From an uncultured Collinsella sp. (GTDB taxonomy: Bacteria; Actinomycetota; Coriobacteriia; Coriobacteriales; Coriobacteriaceae): a DNA stretch of 20,194 bases. Both the position numbers and the translations under genes were made by a program. The stretch spans positions 1 to 20,194 of the forward strand of contig CABRHR010000029.1 in assembly GCA_902470835.1 (NCBI GenBank). Direction: 5' to 3'. Shown in pieces: positions 12,442 to 20,148 of this stretch (the first letter of the stretch is position 1; each line of letters begins with the position of its first letter). The notes below the pieces were generated by a model. The model searched no databases, was not told the DNA's origin, and saw only the letters and a program-made list of their open reading frames with translations.

Positions 12442-14457
12442 TTAGCGTCGACGCTTCCAGATAATGCCGAGCATGATGACGATGATGCCGCCGATAAGGC
12501 ACGCGCCAACTACTGCCAGCGTGCGGTCTCCCGTTGCGGCGAGCTTACCGCTCGTCTTCTTGGTGATGACCTTCGTGGTCGTCTTAGGCGAGGGCTTAGG
12601 CGTCGGGGCCGGTGTGGGCGTGGGGTCCACGGCTGCGGAGCCGAAGCTGATGGTGCCCGCGAGCGAGGCCATCTTGCTCTCCCAACTGTTCTGCCCGATC
12701 AGCGCCCTTAGCGCTGACTCGCAGGTACCCCACTCGGTGTGCTTGGTGGCGTTTGCGAAGGTGGGGAAGTCGATCGTGTTGGTGATGATGTAGTTGTTGG
12801 TGGCGACGGTATAGGTCTTGGCGGGGTCGAGCGTGCTGCCATCTTTGGTGAGCGTGGCACTCACGATGCGCTCGCCTTCGGGCTGCGTCCAATCAATCGT
12901 CACGTTGATGCCGCCAAAGGAGAGAACGCTGCCAGAGTCATCGCGCCACTTGTACTTGTCTTGCGCCTCCTGCTCGGTGTGGCCGGCTGCCACATAGGCT
13001 TGCTGAAGCTCGTAGCTGTGATTGCACTCGTCGCTGATCTGCAGCGAGTGCTCGAGCGCTGCCAGGAAGTCCGCACCGGTCATGGTCCAGGTCTCCACGG
13101 TGTTGCCGTAGGGCGAGATGGCGATGACGTTGCCGGCGGTCACGTTGCCCGCCGCGATGCCGCCGCGGATGCCGCCAGCGTTTTCGATAGCGAGGTCTGC
13201 GCCCGTCAAGGCAAGATAGGAGCCGCAAATCACGTGGCCGATGGTCTGGGCTTTGGTGGTGTCGTCCTCCTTGCTGGGGCGGAAATCGGTGGTGCGCACC
13301 ATTTCCCAACCATGCGTGCCTGCGGCGTCCTCGCCGTAGAAATAGTTGGTGGTAGATGTGCCGAGCACCTTGTTCGATTCGTTTTCAAAGGCCTCGTCGA
13401 GCGGCTTGATCTTGTTGCGGACGGCTTCAAGGCGGCTTTGGTAGTCGGAGCCCTTGTCGGGGTCTGCCAAAAGGTCGTTGACGTTCTTGGCGGTGTAGAG
13501 CTTCTCGTCGCTGTCGTCTGCAGGGACCGTGACCGTGTCATCGTCGGTCGTCTCGGTGCCATTGGTGTCGTACTTGTACGGAATGGAAAGCAGCCCCACC
13601 TCGGCAAAGGCGCTGCCTGCCTCGACAACGTGGATTGTCTTGCCGTCGGCTCCCGTCACCTTCTCGTTAAGGTTGATGTGCTCGTGGCCTGCGATAAGGG
13701 CATCGATGCCACGGAGCCGTGTGGCAAAGGTCTTGGCGTTGAGCGTATGCGCGATACAGACGACAACGTTGCAGCCCTCCTTGCGCAGCTGCTCTGCCTC
13801 GGTATTGATGGCGTTCGTGGCACTCGAGAACGACGTGCCCGCGACCAGGTCCGCGCGCAGCGAGGATCCCAGCGACTCATCCATGGCACCCACGACGCCG
13901 ACCTTGATTTTGTAGTCGAATGTGGAGTGATCCTCGCTATCCTCCCAGGTGCGATCGAGCGTCTTCGTGATGCTCGAGCTCCATACGCCGCTCGTAGACT
14001 TCGCGTTCGCGCAGAGCATGGCGAAGGGCGTGCCGGTGGTGCTGTAGCCGGTCATGGTGCGGAGTTTGTCCGCGCCGTAGCTCCAGTCGTGGTTGCCTGG
14101 CGTGGTCGCGTCGTAGCCATCGGCGTAGAAGGTGTCCATGAGCTCGGCGATGCTCTTGCCCTCGCTCATGGTGGCGAAGGACTGTCCGTGGAAGGTGTCG
14201 CCCGCATCGAGCAAAAGATCGGGGGCGCTGTTTTGGGCGCTATAGAGAACCGCCAGTCCATCAAAGCCCACAGTGCCGGTGCCCTTGCTTGCGTTGTAGC
14301 TGTACTTGTAGCTGCCGTGGATGTCGTTGGTGTGCATGACGGCCACGGAGCCGTCAATAGCGGCGGGCAGGTTCCCCGCGAAAGCGAGGCTTGGGATGCC
14401 TGCGAGCGCGCCGGCAAACAACGCGGCGGCTAACGCAAGGCGGGGGAGTCTTTTCAT
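12442..14457 (-). CDS. sortase-anchored 5'-nucleotidase/2',3'-cyclic phosphodiesterase-like surface enzyme
   Basis: A 671-residue secreted UshA/5'-nucleotidase-family protein that should dephosphorylate extracellular nucleotides. A Sec signal peptide (1-27, ending AFA) leads to the metallophosphatase domain: HTNDIHG (42-48), LLDAGDTFHG (82-91), GNHDWSYG (121-128), IAHT and AGHEH. The C-terminal nucleotidase domain has IENAGGIRGG and SPYGNTVETWTMTG. A Pro/Thr/Lys linker (PTPTPAPTPKPSPK) precedes LAATG (639-643), a hydrophobic helix and WKRRR. That is a cell-wall sorting signal of the LAxTG type used by class E sortases in actinobacteria. AAGGA is upstream of the ATG. Its 5' region carries the inverted repeat CCAGA-ATG-TCTGG (14479-14491). 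Exact substrate is not determinable. Confidence 0.9.
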   Translation of the reverse strand: MKRLPRLALAAALFAGALAGIPSLAFAGNLPAAIDGSVAVMHTNDIHGSYKYSYNASKGTGTVGFDGLAVLYSAQNSAPDLLLDAGDTFHGQSFATMSEGKSIAELMDTFYADGYDATTPGNHDWSYGADKLRTMTGYSTTGTPFAMLCANAKSTSGVWSSSITKTLDRTWEDSEDHSTFDYKIKVGVVGAMDESLGSSLRADLVAGTSFSSATNAINTEAEQLRKEGCNVVVCIAHTLNAKTFATRLRGIDALIAGHEHINLNEKVTGADGKTIHVVEAGSAFAEVGLLSIPYKYDTNGTETTDDDTVTVPADDSDEKLYTAKNVNDLLADPDKGSDYQSRLEAVRNKIKPLDEAFENESNKVLGTSTTNYFYGEDAAGTHGWEMVRTTDFRPSKEDDTTKAQTIGHVICGSYLALTGADLAIENAGGIRGGIAAGNVTAGNVIAISPYGNTVETWTMTGADFLAALEHSLQISDECNHSYELQQAYVAAGHTEQEAQDKYKWRDDSGSVLSFGGINVTIDWTQPEGERIVSATLTKDGSTLDPAKTYTVATNNYIITNTIDFPTFANATKHTEWGTCESALRALIGQNSWESKMASLAGTISFGSAAVDPTPTPAPTPKPSPKTTTKVITKKTSGKLAATGDRTLAVVGACLIGGIIVIMLGIIWKRRR

Positions 14458-14521
14458 GGCAGTTTCCTTAGTCCTTAGCCAGAATGTCTGGTTGAATATC
14501 GGATTATCGACATAATATGCG

Positions 14522-14561
14522 AAAACCGCCGCAAGGGCGTCTGTCCCTTTGCGGCGGTTTT
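14522..14561 (-). terminator. terminator-family hairpin, distal copy after the ABC operon
   Basis: AAAACCGCCGCAAGGG (14522-14537) pairs with CCCTTTGCGGCGGTTTT (14545-14561) with one bulged base. On the minus strand it ends in TTTT. It is a second hairpin after the ABC operon and lies just upstream of the nucleotidase promoter region. Confidence 0.8.
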
Positions 14562-14576
14562 GACGTTTGCGCAGAT

Positions 14577-14618
14577 AAAACCTACCAAAATAAACCTGTC
14601 CCTTTTTGGCAGGTTTTA
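14577..14618 (-). terminator. terminator of the ABC transporter operon
   Basis: AAAACCTACCAAAA (14577-14590) pairs with TTTTTGGCAGGTTTT (14603-14617) with about one mismatch. The ATPase stop TAA (14616-14618) is built into the base of the stem. The minus-strand tail is TTTT. Confidence 0.78.
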
Positions 14619-15410
14619 GCTCAGCAGCATGCGGTCGTTGGCGAGCTCGCCGCCCGAGACCTCCTCGAACTTCTGCAGCAGGTCGGCTACGGTGAGCGAC
14701 TTCTTCTCATCGCCTGCCACGTCGTAGATCACGTGGCCTTCGTGCATCATGATCAGACGGTTGCCCAGACGGATGGCGTCGTTCATGTTGTGCGTGACCA
14801 TGAGCGTGGTCAGGTGGTTCTCGTCGACGATCTCCTCGGTCAGGTTGAGCACCTTAGAGGCCGTCTTGGGGTCGAGGGCCGCGGTGTGCTCGTCGAGCAG
14901 CAGCAGGCGCGGCCTGGTGAGCGTGGCCATCAGCAGGGTGAGTGCCTGGCGCTGGCCGCCCGAGAGCAGGCCGACCTTGGCGTTGAGACGCGTGTCAAGA
15001 CCAAGGTCCAGGCGCTTGAGCAACTCAACGTACTCATCTTTCTCGGCCTTGGTGACGCCCCACGAAAGGCCGCGACGCTGGCCACGGCGCTTGGCGAGGG
15101 CCAGGTTCTCGGCGATTTGCATGTCGGCAGCGGTACCGCGCATGGGATCCTGAAACACGCGGCCCAGGTACTTGGCGCGCTGCGACTCGCTCAGGCGCGA
15201 GATGTCGGTGCCGTCGAGCTCAATAACGCCCGAATCGAGCGGATACACGCCGGCGATCATGTTGAGCAGCGTGGACTTGCCGGCGCCGTTGCCGCCGATC
15301 ACGGTTACAAAGTCGCCGTCGTTAAGGGTGAGGTCGACACCGGTAAGAGCGCGCTTCTCGGTGACGGTGCCCTTGTTAAAGGTCTTTTTGACGTGCGAGA
15401 GCTTAAGCAT
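14616..15410 (-). CDS. ABC transporter ATP-binding protein (TrpZ/CytB-operon type)
   Basis: A 264-residue ATPase that powers import through the adjacent permease. Walker A is GGNGAGKST (39-47), the signature LSGGQ (149-153) and Walker B LLLLDE (169-174), with the switch His in MVTHN. All catalytic elements are intact. The ATG at 15410 is chosen over 15419 because GGGAG directly touches the latter but is 9 bp from the former. It overlaps the end of the permease gene by 8 bp, so translation is coupled. Family resemblance is to ATPases paired with TrpX/TrpY-like proteins (amino-acid-type substrates), but the substrate is inferred only from the binding protein. Confidence 0.92.
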   Translation of the reverse strand: MLKLSHVKKTFNKGTVTEKRALTGVDLTLNDGDFVTVIGGNGAGKSTLLNMIAGVYPLDSGVIELDGTDISRLSESQRAKYLGRVFQDPMRGTAADMQIAENLALAKRRGQRRGLSWGVTKAEKDEYVELLKRLDLGLDTRLNAKVGLLSGGQRQALTLLMATLTRPRLLLLDEHTAALDPKTASKVLNLTEEIVDENHLTTLMVTHNMNDAIRLGNRLIMMHEGHVIYDVAGDEKKSLTVADLLQKFEEVSGGELANDRMLLS

Positions 15411-16326
15411 CTGCCTCATCTCCCTTCGTGTAGGAGCTGCGGAGCTTATAGCGCTCCCAAACCACGGGCACGCACAGGGCCACGGCGACGATCACGGCGG
15501 AGAGCAGCTTCATGTCGTTGGCGTCCATGCCCAACTGCAGCACGATGGCGCGGATAAGGAAGTACACCACGGAGCCAAAGACGGCGGAGGCAAGACGGAC
15601 GCTAAACTGCGTGAGACCGCCGGGCAACAGGCGGCCGAGCACCTCGCCGATAACAATGGCGGCAAGACCGATAACGATGGCGCCGGTGCCCATGCCAATG
15701 TCGGCATACTTCTGGCTCTGGCAGATGAGTGCGCCCGAAAGGCCGATGAGGGCGTTGGAGAGCACGAGGGCGATCATCTTGGTGGAGTTGGTGTTGACGC
15801 CCAGGGCGCGGATCATGTACTCGTTGTTGCCGGTGGCGCGCAGTGCCGAGCCGATCTCGGTGCCAAAGAACCAATACAGGATGGCAACGATAGCCACGGC
15901 GAGCAAAATACCCAGGATGATGGCGACGGTGGACTGCGGCAGGCCCGTCATGTTGCTGACGGCCGAGAACACGGTGCCCTTGGCAAGAATGGGCGTATTG
16001 GATTTGCCCATGATGCGCAGGTTGATGGACCACAGACTGATCTGGGTGAGGATTCCGGCGAGGATCGCGGGAATCTCAAAGACGGTGGTCAGAATGCCCG
16101 TGACGGCGCCCGCGATGGCGCCGGCGCACATGCCGGCCAGCACGGCGAGCAGCGGGTCGACGTTGTTATTGACGATGAGCACGGCGCAGACGCAGCCGCC
16201 GAGGGCAAAGCTGCCGTCGCAGGTCATATCGGGAATGTCGAGCAGGCGGAACGTGATAAACACGCCAAGCACCATAATGCCCCAGAGGACGCCCTGCGAA
16301 ACGGCGCCCTGCAATGCAATGAGCAT
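15403..16326 (-). CDS. ABC transporter permease (TrpY-like, BPD_transp_2 family)
   Basis: A 307-residue integral membrane permease with about eight or nine hydrophobic segments, related to the branched-chain amino acid/ribose permease superfamily as found in TrpXYZ systems. Characteristic segments are LLDIPDMTCDGSFALGG (about 28-44) and GTEIGSALRATGNNEYMIRALGVN (about 174-197), the latter being the cytoplasmic loop that contacts the ATPase. The ATG is preceded by AGGAGGT at 7 bp. It is cotranscribed with the ATPase (overlap) and follows the lipoprotein gene after a 204-bp gap with a hairpin. The single permease presumably works as a homodimer. Confidence 0.92.
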   Translation of the reverse strand: MLIALQGAVSQGVLWGIMVLGVFITFRLLDIPDMTCDGSFALGGCVCAVLIVNNNVDPLLAVLAGMCAGAIAGAVTGILTTVFEIPAILAGILTQISLWSINLRIMGKSNTPILAKGTVFSAVSNMTGLPQSTVAIILGILLAVAIVAILYWFFGTEIGSALRATGNNEYMIRALGVNTNSTKMIALVLSNALIGLSGALICQSQKYADIGMGTGAIVIGLAAIVIGEVLGRLLPGGLTQFSVRLASAVFGSVVYFLIRAIVLQLGMDANDMKLLSAVIVAVALCVPVVWERYKLRSSYTKGDEADA

Positions 16327-16430
16327 GCTTCATACCTCCTAGGATAGGGTGGACACGTGAGTCACCATGATAGCGGTAACAATGCATAAAAGAGCTGCGG
16401 CCGGATGTTTTGACTCATCCGAAACAAGCA

Positions 16431-16459
16431 GGGCGAACGCCGGTCTTTGGCGTTCGCCC
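16431..16459 (-). terminator. hairpin between lipoprotein and permease genes
   Basis: A perfect 11-bp stem GGGCGAACGCC (16431-16441)/GGCGTTCGCCC (16449-16459), loop GGTCTTT, with a weak T-containing tail on the minus strand. It could terminate most transcripts after the binding-protein gene, giving more lipoprotein than transporter. Confidence 0.55.
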
Positions 16460-16530
16460 CTGTGGCTCAGATATTGAATAACACGTCAACGGCGCGAGTG
16501 CGTGCCCTAGACGCGCTACCGCGCATGGCG

Positions 16531-17511
16531 CTACTCGTCCAGAGCGGAAAGATCGATGCCCAGAGCCTCGGCCATCTCGTCGTTCTTGACGACGACCAGG
16601 TCCTTGCTCGAGAGGTGCTTGATCGGCATGTCTTCGGGCTTGGCCTCGCCCTTCAGGATCTTAACGGCCATCTCGCCCGCGGCGTAGCCCAGGTCCTCAT
16701 AGTTGATGGAGAGGGTGAACAGGCCGCCGGCCTTACACATGCCCTCCTCGCCGGTCACGAAGGGAAGCTTGTTCTCCTTGCAGATTTGGCCCACCTGCGA
16801 GGCGCCCGCGGCGATGGTGTTATCGGTGGGGGAGTACAGCGCGTCGACCTTGCCCACGGCGGACTCGACGACGGACTGGATCTCGTTGGAGCTCGAGACG
16901 GTGAAGTCAGTGTACTCCAGGCCCAGCTTGTCGAGTTCCTTCTTGGCGGCCTTGATCTGGACGTCGGAGTTGGACTCGGCGGTGCAGTAGAGCAGGCCGA
17001 CCTTCTTTACGTCGGGCAGGACCTTCTGCATCATCTCGAGTTGCTCGGCGACCGGGGTGAGGTCGGAGGCGCCAGTGACGTTGGTGCCGGGCTTATCGTT
17101 GTCCTGGACCAGGCCCGAGGCGGCGTAGTCGGTGATAGCGCAGCCTACGATGGGGATATCGGCGGTGGCGCCAGCGGCGGCCTGCGCGGCGGGCGTAGCG
17201 ATGGCATAAATCAGGTTGACGTTGTCGCCCACAAACTTGTCGGCAATGGACTTACACGTGGACTGGTCGTTCTGGGCGTTCTTCTGGTCGATCTTGACCT
17301 TAAGGCCGCTCTTCTTGATGGCCTTGACAAAGCCGTCGTTGGCGGCGTCGAGTGCGGAGTGCTCGGTGAGCTGCAGAACGCCGATGGTGTAGTCGGAACC
17401 GGCGGCTGCCGAGCCGGAACCAGAGTTGCCGCCGCATCCGGCGAGCGGGGCGAGCGCGAGCAGGCCGGCGGAGACCAGAAGGCTCCTGCGGCTGATGGTG
17501 ATGTCCTTCAT
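16531..17511 (-). CDS. ABC transporter substrate-binding lipoprotein (TrpX/ABC_sub_bind family)
   Basis: A 326-residue extracytoplasmic binding protein that delivers substrate to the permease. The N-terminus MKDITISRRSLLVSAGLL has a twin-arginine-like SRRSLL and a lipobox LAGC with Cys26, followed by a Gly/Ser linker. The mature part has the two-lobe fold of the ABC_sub_bind family, for example IGVLQLTEHSALD, IPIVGCAITDYAASGLV, NVTGASDLTPV and VDALYSPTDNTI. Characterised members of this family bind tryptophan or tyrosine; that substrate is only suggested here. The ATG at 17511 is preferred because GGGGG lies 8 bp upstream and it gives a proper signal peptide; longer frames to 17730 do not. 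It heads the operon. Confidence 0.9.
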   Translation of the reverse strand: MKDITISRRSLLVSAGLLALAPLAGCGGNSGSGSAAAGSDYTIGVLQLTEHSALDAANDGFVKAIKKSGLKVKIDQKNAQNDQSTCKSIADKFVGDNVNLIYAIATPAAQAAAGATADIPIVGCAITDYAASGLVQDNDKPGTNVTGASDLTPVAEQLEMMQKVLPDVKKVGLLYCTAESNSDVQIKAAKKELDKLGLEYTDFTVSSSNEIQSVVESAVGKVDALYSPTDNTIAAGASQVGQICKENKLPFVTGEEGMCKAGGLFTLSINYEDLGYAAGEMAVKILKGEAKPEDMPIKHLSSKDLVVVKNDEMAEALGIDLSALDE

Positions 17512-17571
17512 ATCATTACCCCCAGTATAAAAATGGCTGGAAACACTGCACTGGGACAAAGTGCAAGTGGA

Positions 17572-17602
17572 ACTATAGTAGCGCTGATGTCCATTTTTAC
17601 AA
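17572..17602 (-). promoter_or_regulatory. candidate promoter of the ABC transporter operon
   Basis: On the minus strand, TTGTAA (17602-17597) and TATAGT (17577-17572) are separated by 19 bp, slightly long. Transcription would begin near 17565, giving a leader of about 55 nt. I see no T-box in this short leader, unlike some trpXYZ operons. Confidence 0.4.
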
Positions 17603-17671
17603 CAGCCTGGCGGGTTTTTTAATACAGAATCGGATGGGCGGTACGGGTAGTCGAATGGGCGGCGGAGGGTC

Positions 17672-18457
17672 TTATGCGGCGGAGGAGGCATCGTCCTCGT
17701 CCAGGACGGCGAAGAGCTTCTTGCCGTCAAGGAGACGTGTGGTGACGTTTCTCATGCGGCCGATCTCAACGGTACGCAGCGTGTCGTCGGCGCCTCGCGC
17801 GTCATAGACCGTTCCCAGCAAATACGAGATGCCGTCTCGTTGCTTGATGGCAAAGGGCCGGAGTGTCATCCGCGCCACTTCGACCTCTCCGCGTGCCGTG
17901 ACACTCGAAATATCAAAACTCACCGTGGTTCCGTGGTCGATGGCCTGCTCGATGAGCTCGCAGGCATCAATGCGCTTGACGGGCGTGCGTATGGCCTTGG
18001 TGGATTTGTCGCCTGCGCTTGGAGCAGGCTCGGGTGCATCGAGGTAGCCGCGAACGTCGGCACTCGCCATGGCGACCAGGTGCTGCGCCATGCTTTTTCG
18101 AATGGCGATGGGCGTAGAGCGGTTGCGCATGACCATGCCGTGGAGCCGGATGATCTCTTCGTCGGTGAGCGGACGGGTCAAGAGCCGATACCCCACGCCG
18201 CGCTTGTATTCAATTTCGTATCCGGCATGGCGAAGTGCGGAGATGGCGGTGTAGATGCTGCGCCGCGCCGCCGAGATGGGCATGCGGGCGGGGTCGTCGG
18301 GATGGGCGAGGCGCCGGATCAACTCATCGGAAAGCATGGCCTTGTCCTCGCCGGTGTTTTCGCTTAATAGTTGCAGGATGCGAACGGCGCGATAGGCTGC
18401 CATCGAGGCGGCGCCTCTCGTCGTGGTCTCGTAAGTTTCAACAGCGGTTTCGGTCAT
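17672..18457 (-). CDS. WYL-like HTH transcriptional regulator
   Basis: A 261-residue predicted regulator. An N-terminal winged-helix region (about 20-95; RAVRILQLLSEN, then SAARRSIYTAISALRHAGYEIEYKRGVGYRLL) resembles HTH_11/DeoR-like DNA-binding modules. The C-terminal half (about 165-250; VSFDISSV, MTLRPFAIKQRDGISYLLGTVYDARG, LRTVEIGRMRNV) resembles WYL ligand-sensing domains, although the literal WYL triad is not obvious. The start ATG at 18457 has AAGGA upstream and gives a sensible N-terminus; an upstream frame to 18535 lacks a good site. It lies upstream of the ABC operon on the same strand, so local control is possible but unproven. Confidence 0.72.
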   Translation of the reverse strand: MTETAVETYETTTRGAASMAAYRAVRILQLLSENTGEDKAMLSDELIRRLAHPDDPARMPISAARRSIYTAISALRHAGYEIEYKRGVGYRLLTRPLTDEEIIRLHGMVMRNRSTPIAIRKSMAQHLVAMASADVRGYLDAPEPAPSAGDKSTKAIRTPVKRIDACELIEQAIDHGTTVSFDISSVTARGEVEVARMTLRPFAIKQRDGISYLLGTVYDARGADDTLRTVEIGRMRNVTTRLLDGKKLFAVLDEDDASSAA

Positions 18458-18632
18458 GGCGTCCACGTCCTTTCCGTTTTGGGTGGCGACGGTATGGAGC
18501 CTAGGGCGCGGGGCTTTCCCAGGGGTGCAGGACACTCCGGGCGGTCGGTAGTCGTCGGCAAGCGGCGGGTCGAGTTTTCAACAGCCCTGCTCAACTGACC
18601 AAAATCTTGCCAAAAGCTTGACGGATACTGTT

Positions 18633-18666
18633 GAAAAAAGCGCCCCTCGGCTTGCCGAGAGGCGCT
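18633..18666 (-). terminator. intrinsic terminator of asnS
   Basis: AGCGCCCCTCGG (18639-18650) pairs with CCGAGAGGCGCT (18655-18666) with one mismatch, loop CTTG. On the minus strand it is followed by six T residues, a classic terminator. Between it and the regulator start (18458-18632) I see no confident promoter. Confidence 0.92.
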
Positions 18667-18706
18667 GGCGTGATGCGCTGGAACGCGTTCGGTGGCGCTG
18701 TGGCGA

Positions 18707-20110
18707 TTAGAAGTCGGCGTTGCCCACGGTGCGCGGGTGCGGCAGGACGTCGCGGATGTTGCCCACGCCGGTCAGATACATGACCAAGCGCTCGAAGCCC
18801 AAGCCGTAGCCGGCGTGCTTGCAGGAACCGTAGCGGCGCAGGTCAAGGTAGTACTTGTACTGCTCGGGATTCATGCCCAGGTCCTTGATGCGGGCCTCGA
18901 GCAGATCCAGGCGCTCCTCGCGCTGGGAGCCGCCGATAATCTCGCCGATACCGGGAACCAGGCAGTCGGCGGCGGCGACGGTCTTGCCGTCCTCGTTCAT
19001 GCGCATGTAGAACGCCTTGATCTCGGCCGGGTAGTCGGTTACGAAGGTCGGTCGCTTAAAGTGCTCCTCGGTCAGGAAACGCTCGTGCTCGGTCTGCAGG
19101 TCGATGCCCCAGCTGACGGGGTAATCAAACTGGTGGCCAGCAGCGACTGCCTGCTCCAGGATTTCGACAGCCTCGGTGTAGGTAACGCGGGCAAAGTCGG
19201 AGTTTGCCACATGGTCCAGGCGCTCGATCAGGCCCTTGTCCACAAACTTGTTGAGCATATTGAGCTCGTCGGGGCAGGTGGCCATAACGTCCTTAAGGAC
19301 GTACTTGAGCATGGCCTCGGCGTTATCCATGTAGTCGTTCAGGTCAGCAAAGGCCATCTCGGGCTCGATCATCCAAAACTCGGCGGCGTGGCGCGTGGTG
19401 TTGGAGTTTTCGGCGCGGAAGGTGGGGCCAAAGGTGTACACGTCGCCAAAGGCCATGGCAAAGTTCTCGGCATTGAGCTGGCCGGACACGGTAAGGCTCG
19501 CGTGCTTGCCAAAGAAGTCCTGGCTCCAGTCGACCTCGCCGGACTCGGTGAGGGGCGGGTTTTTGGGGTCAAGCGTGGTCACGCGGAACATCTCGCCGGC
19601 ACCCTCGCAGTCACTCGTGGTGATGATGGGGGTGTTGACGTAGACAAAGCCTTGCTCCTGGAAGAAGCGGTGGATGGCGGCAGCCGCGACAGAGCGGATG
19701 CGGAACACGGCGCGGAACAGGTTAGTGCGCGGGCGCAGGTGCTGCTGGGTGCGCAGGAACTCGACGGTTGCGCGCTTCTTCTGCAGCGGGTAATCCGGGG
19801 CGCTGACGCCCTCGACCTCGATGGAGGTGGCAGAAAGCTCGAAAGGTTGGGGCGCATCGGGGGTCAGCTTGACGGTGCCGGTGCAAATGAGTGCGGCCGA
19901 GACGTTTTGATGGGCGATCTCGTCGTAGTTGTCGAGTGCCTCGCGGTTCATGACGACTTGCAGGTCGCGGAAGCAGCTGCCGTCGTTGAGCGTAACAAAG
20001 CCAAAGTTCTTCATGTCGCGGACGGACTTAACCCAGCCGGCGACGGTGACAGTCTGGCCGCCGAGCGACTCGGCATCGGCATAGAGCTGCGCGATTTTGG
20101 TGCGGTTCAC
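18707..20110 (-). CDS. asnS: asparaginyl-tRNA synthetase
   Basis: A class IIb asparaginyl-tRNA synthetase, 467 residues from the chosen start, which matches the family length. An N-terminal OB-fold (about 10-105; TVTVAGWVKSVRDMKNFGFVTLNDGS) binds the anticodon. The catalytic domain has motif 2 (FRAENSNTTRHAAEFWMIEPE region) and motif 3 (GYGLGFERLVMYLTG), with the AsnRS-type GE(I)IGGSQRE segment. I start it at GTG 20110 because GGGAGG lies 4 bp upstream and homologues begin with a similar RTKIAQLY sequence. In-frame ATGs at 20122 and 20146 would include that site in the coding region; the latter is 2 bp from the adapter. Its promoter lies beyond the contig end. Confidence 0.95.
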   Translation of the reverse strand: MNRTKIAQLYADAESLGGQTVTVAGWVKSVRDMKNFGFVTLNDGSCFRDLQVVMNREALDNYDEIAHQNVSAALICTGTVKLTPDAPQPFELSATSIEVEGVSAPDYPLQKKRATVEFLRTQQHLRPRTNLFRAVFRIRSVAAAAIHRFFQEQGFVYVNTPIITTSDCEGAGEMFRVTTLDPKNPPLTESGEVDWSQDFFGKHASLTVSGQLNAENFAMAFGDVYTFGPTFRAENSNTTRHAAEFWMIEPEMAFADLNDYMDNAEAMLKYVLKDVMATCPDELNMLNKFVDKGLIERLDHVANSDFARVTYTEAVEILEQAVAAGHQFDYPVSWGIDLQTEHERFLTEEHFKRPTFVTDYPAEIKAFYMRMNEDGKTVAAADCLVPGIGEIIGGSQREERLDLLEARIKDLGMNPEQYKYYLDLRRYGSCKHAGYGLGFERLVMYLTGVGNIRDVLPHPRTVGNADF

Positions 20111-20148
20111 GTATCCTCCCATAACGGTTGAATGATAGTTATCCATAC

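Noticed and set aside
12739..14433. A 564-codon plus-strand frame opposite the nucleotidase gene
   Set aside because: The minus-strand frame has a signal peptide, catalytic motifs and a sorting signal; the opposite frame has only Gly/Val/Ala-rich shadow sequence.
17512..17671. A T-box riboswitch in front of the TrpXYZ-type operon
   Set aside because: The leader after the candidate promoter is only about 55 nt, and no T-box consensus or terminator/antiterminator pair is visible.
18692..20131. A 479-codon plus-strand frame opposite asnS
   Set aside because: It is antisense to an unambiguous class II synthetase and runs through the region of its start and stop; no motifs are seen.
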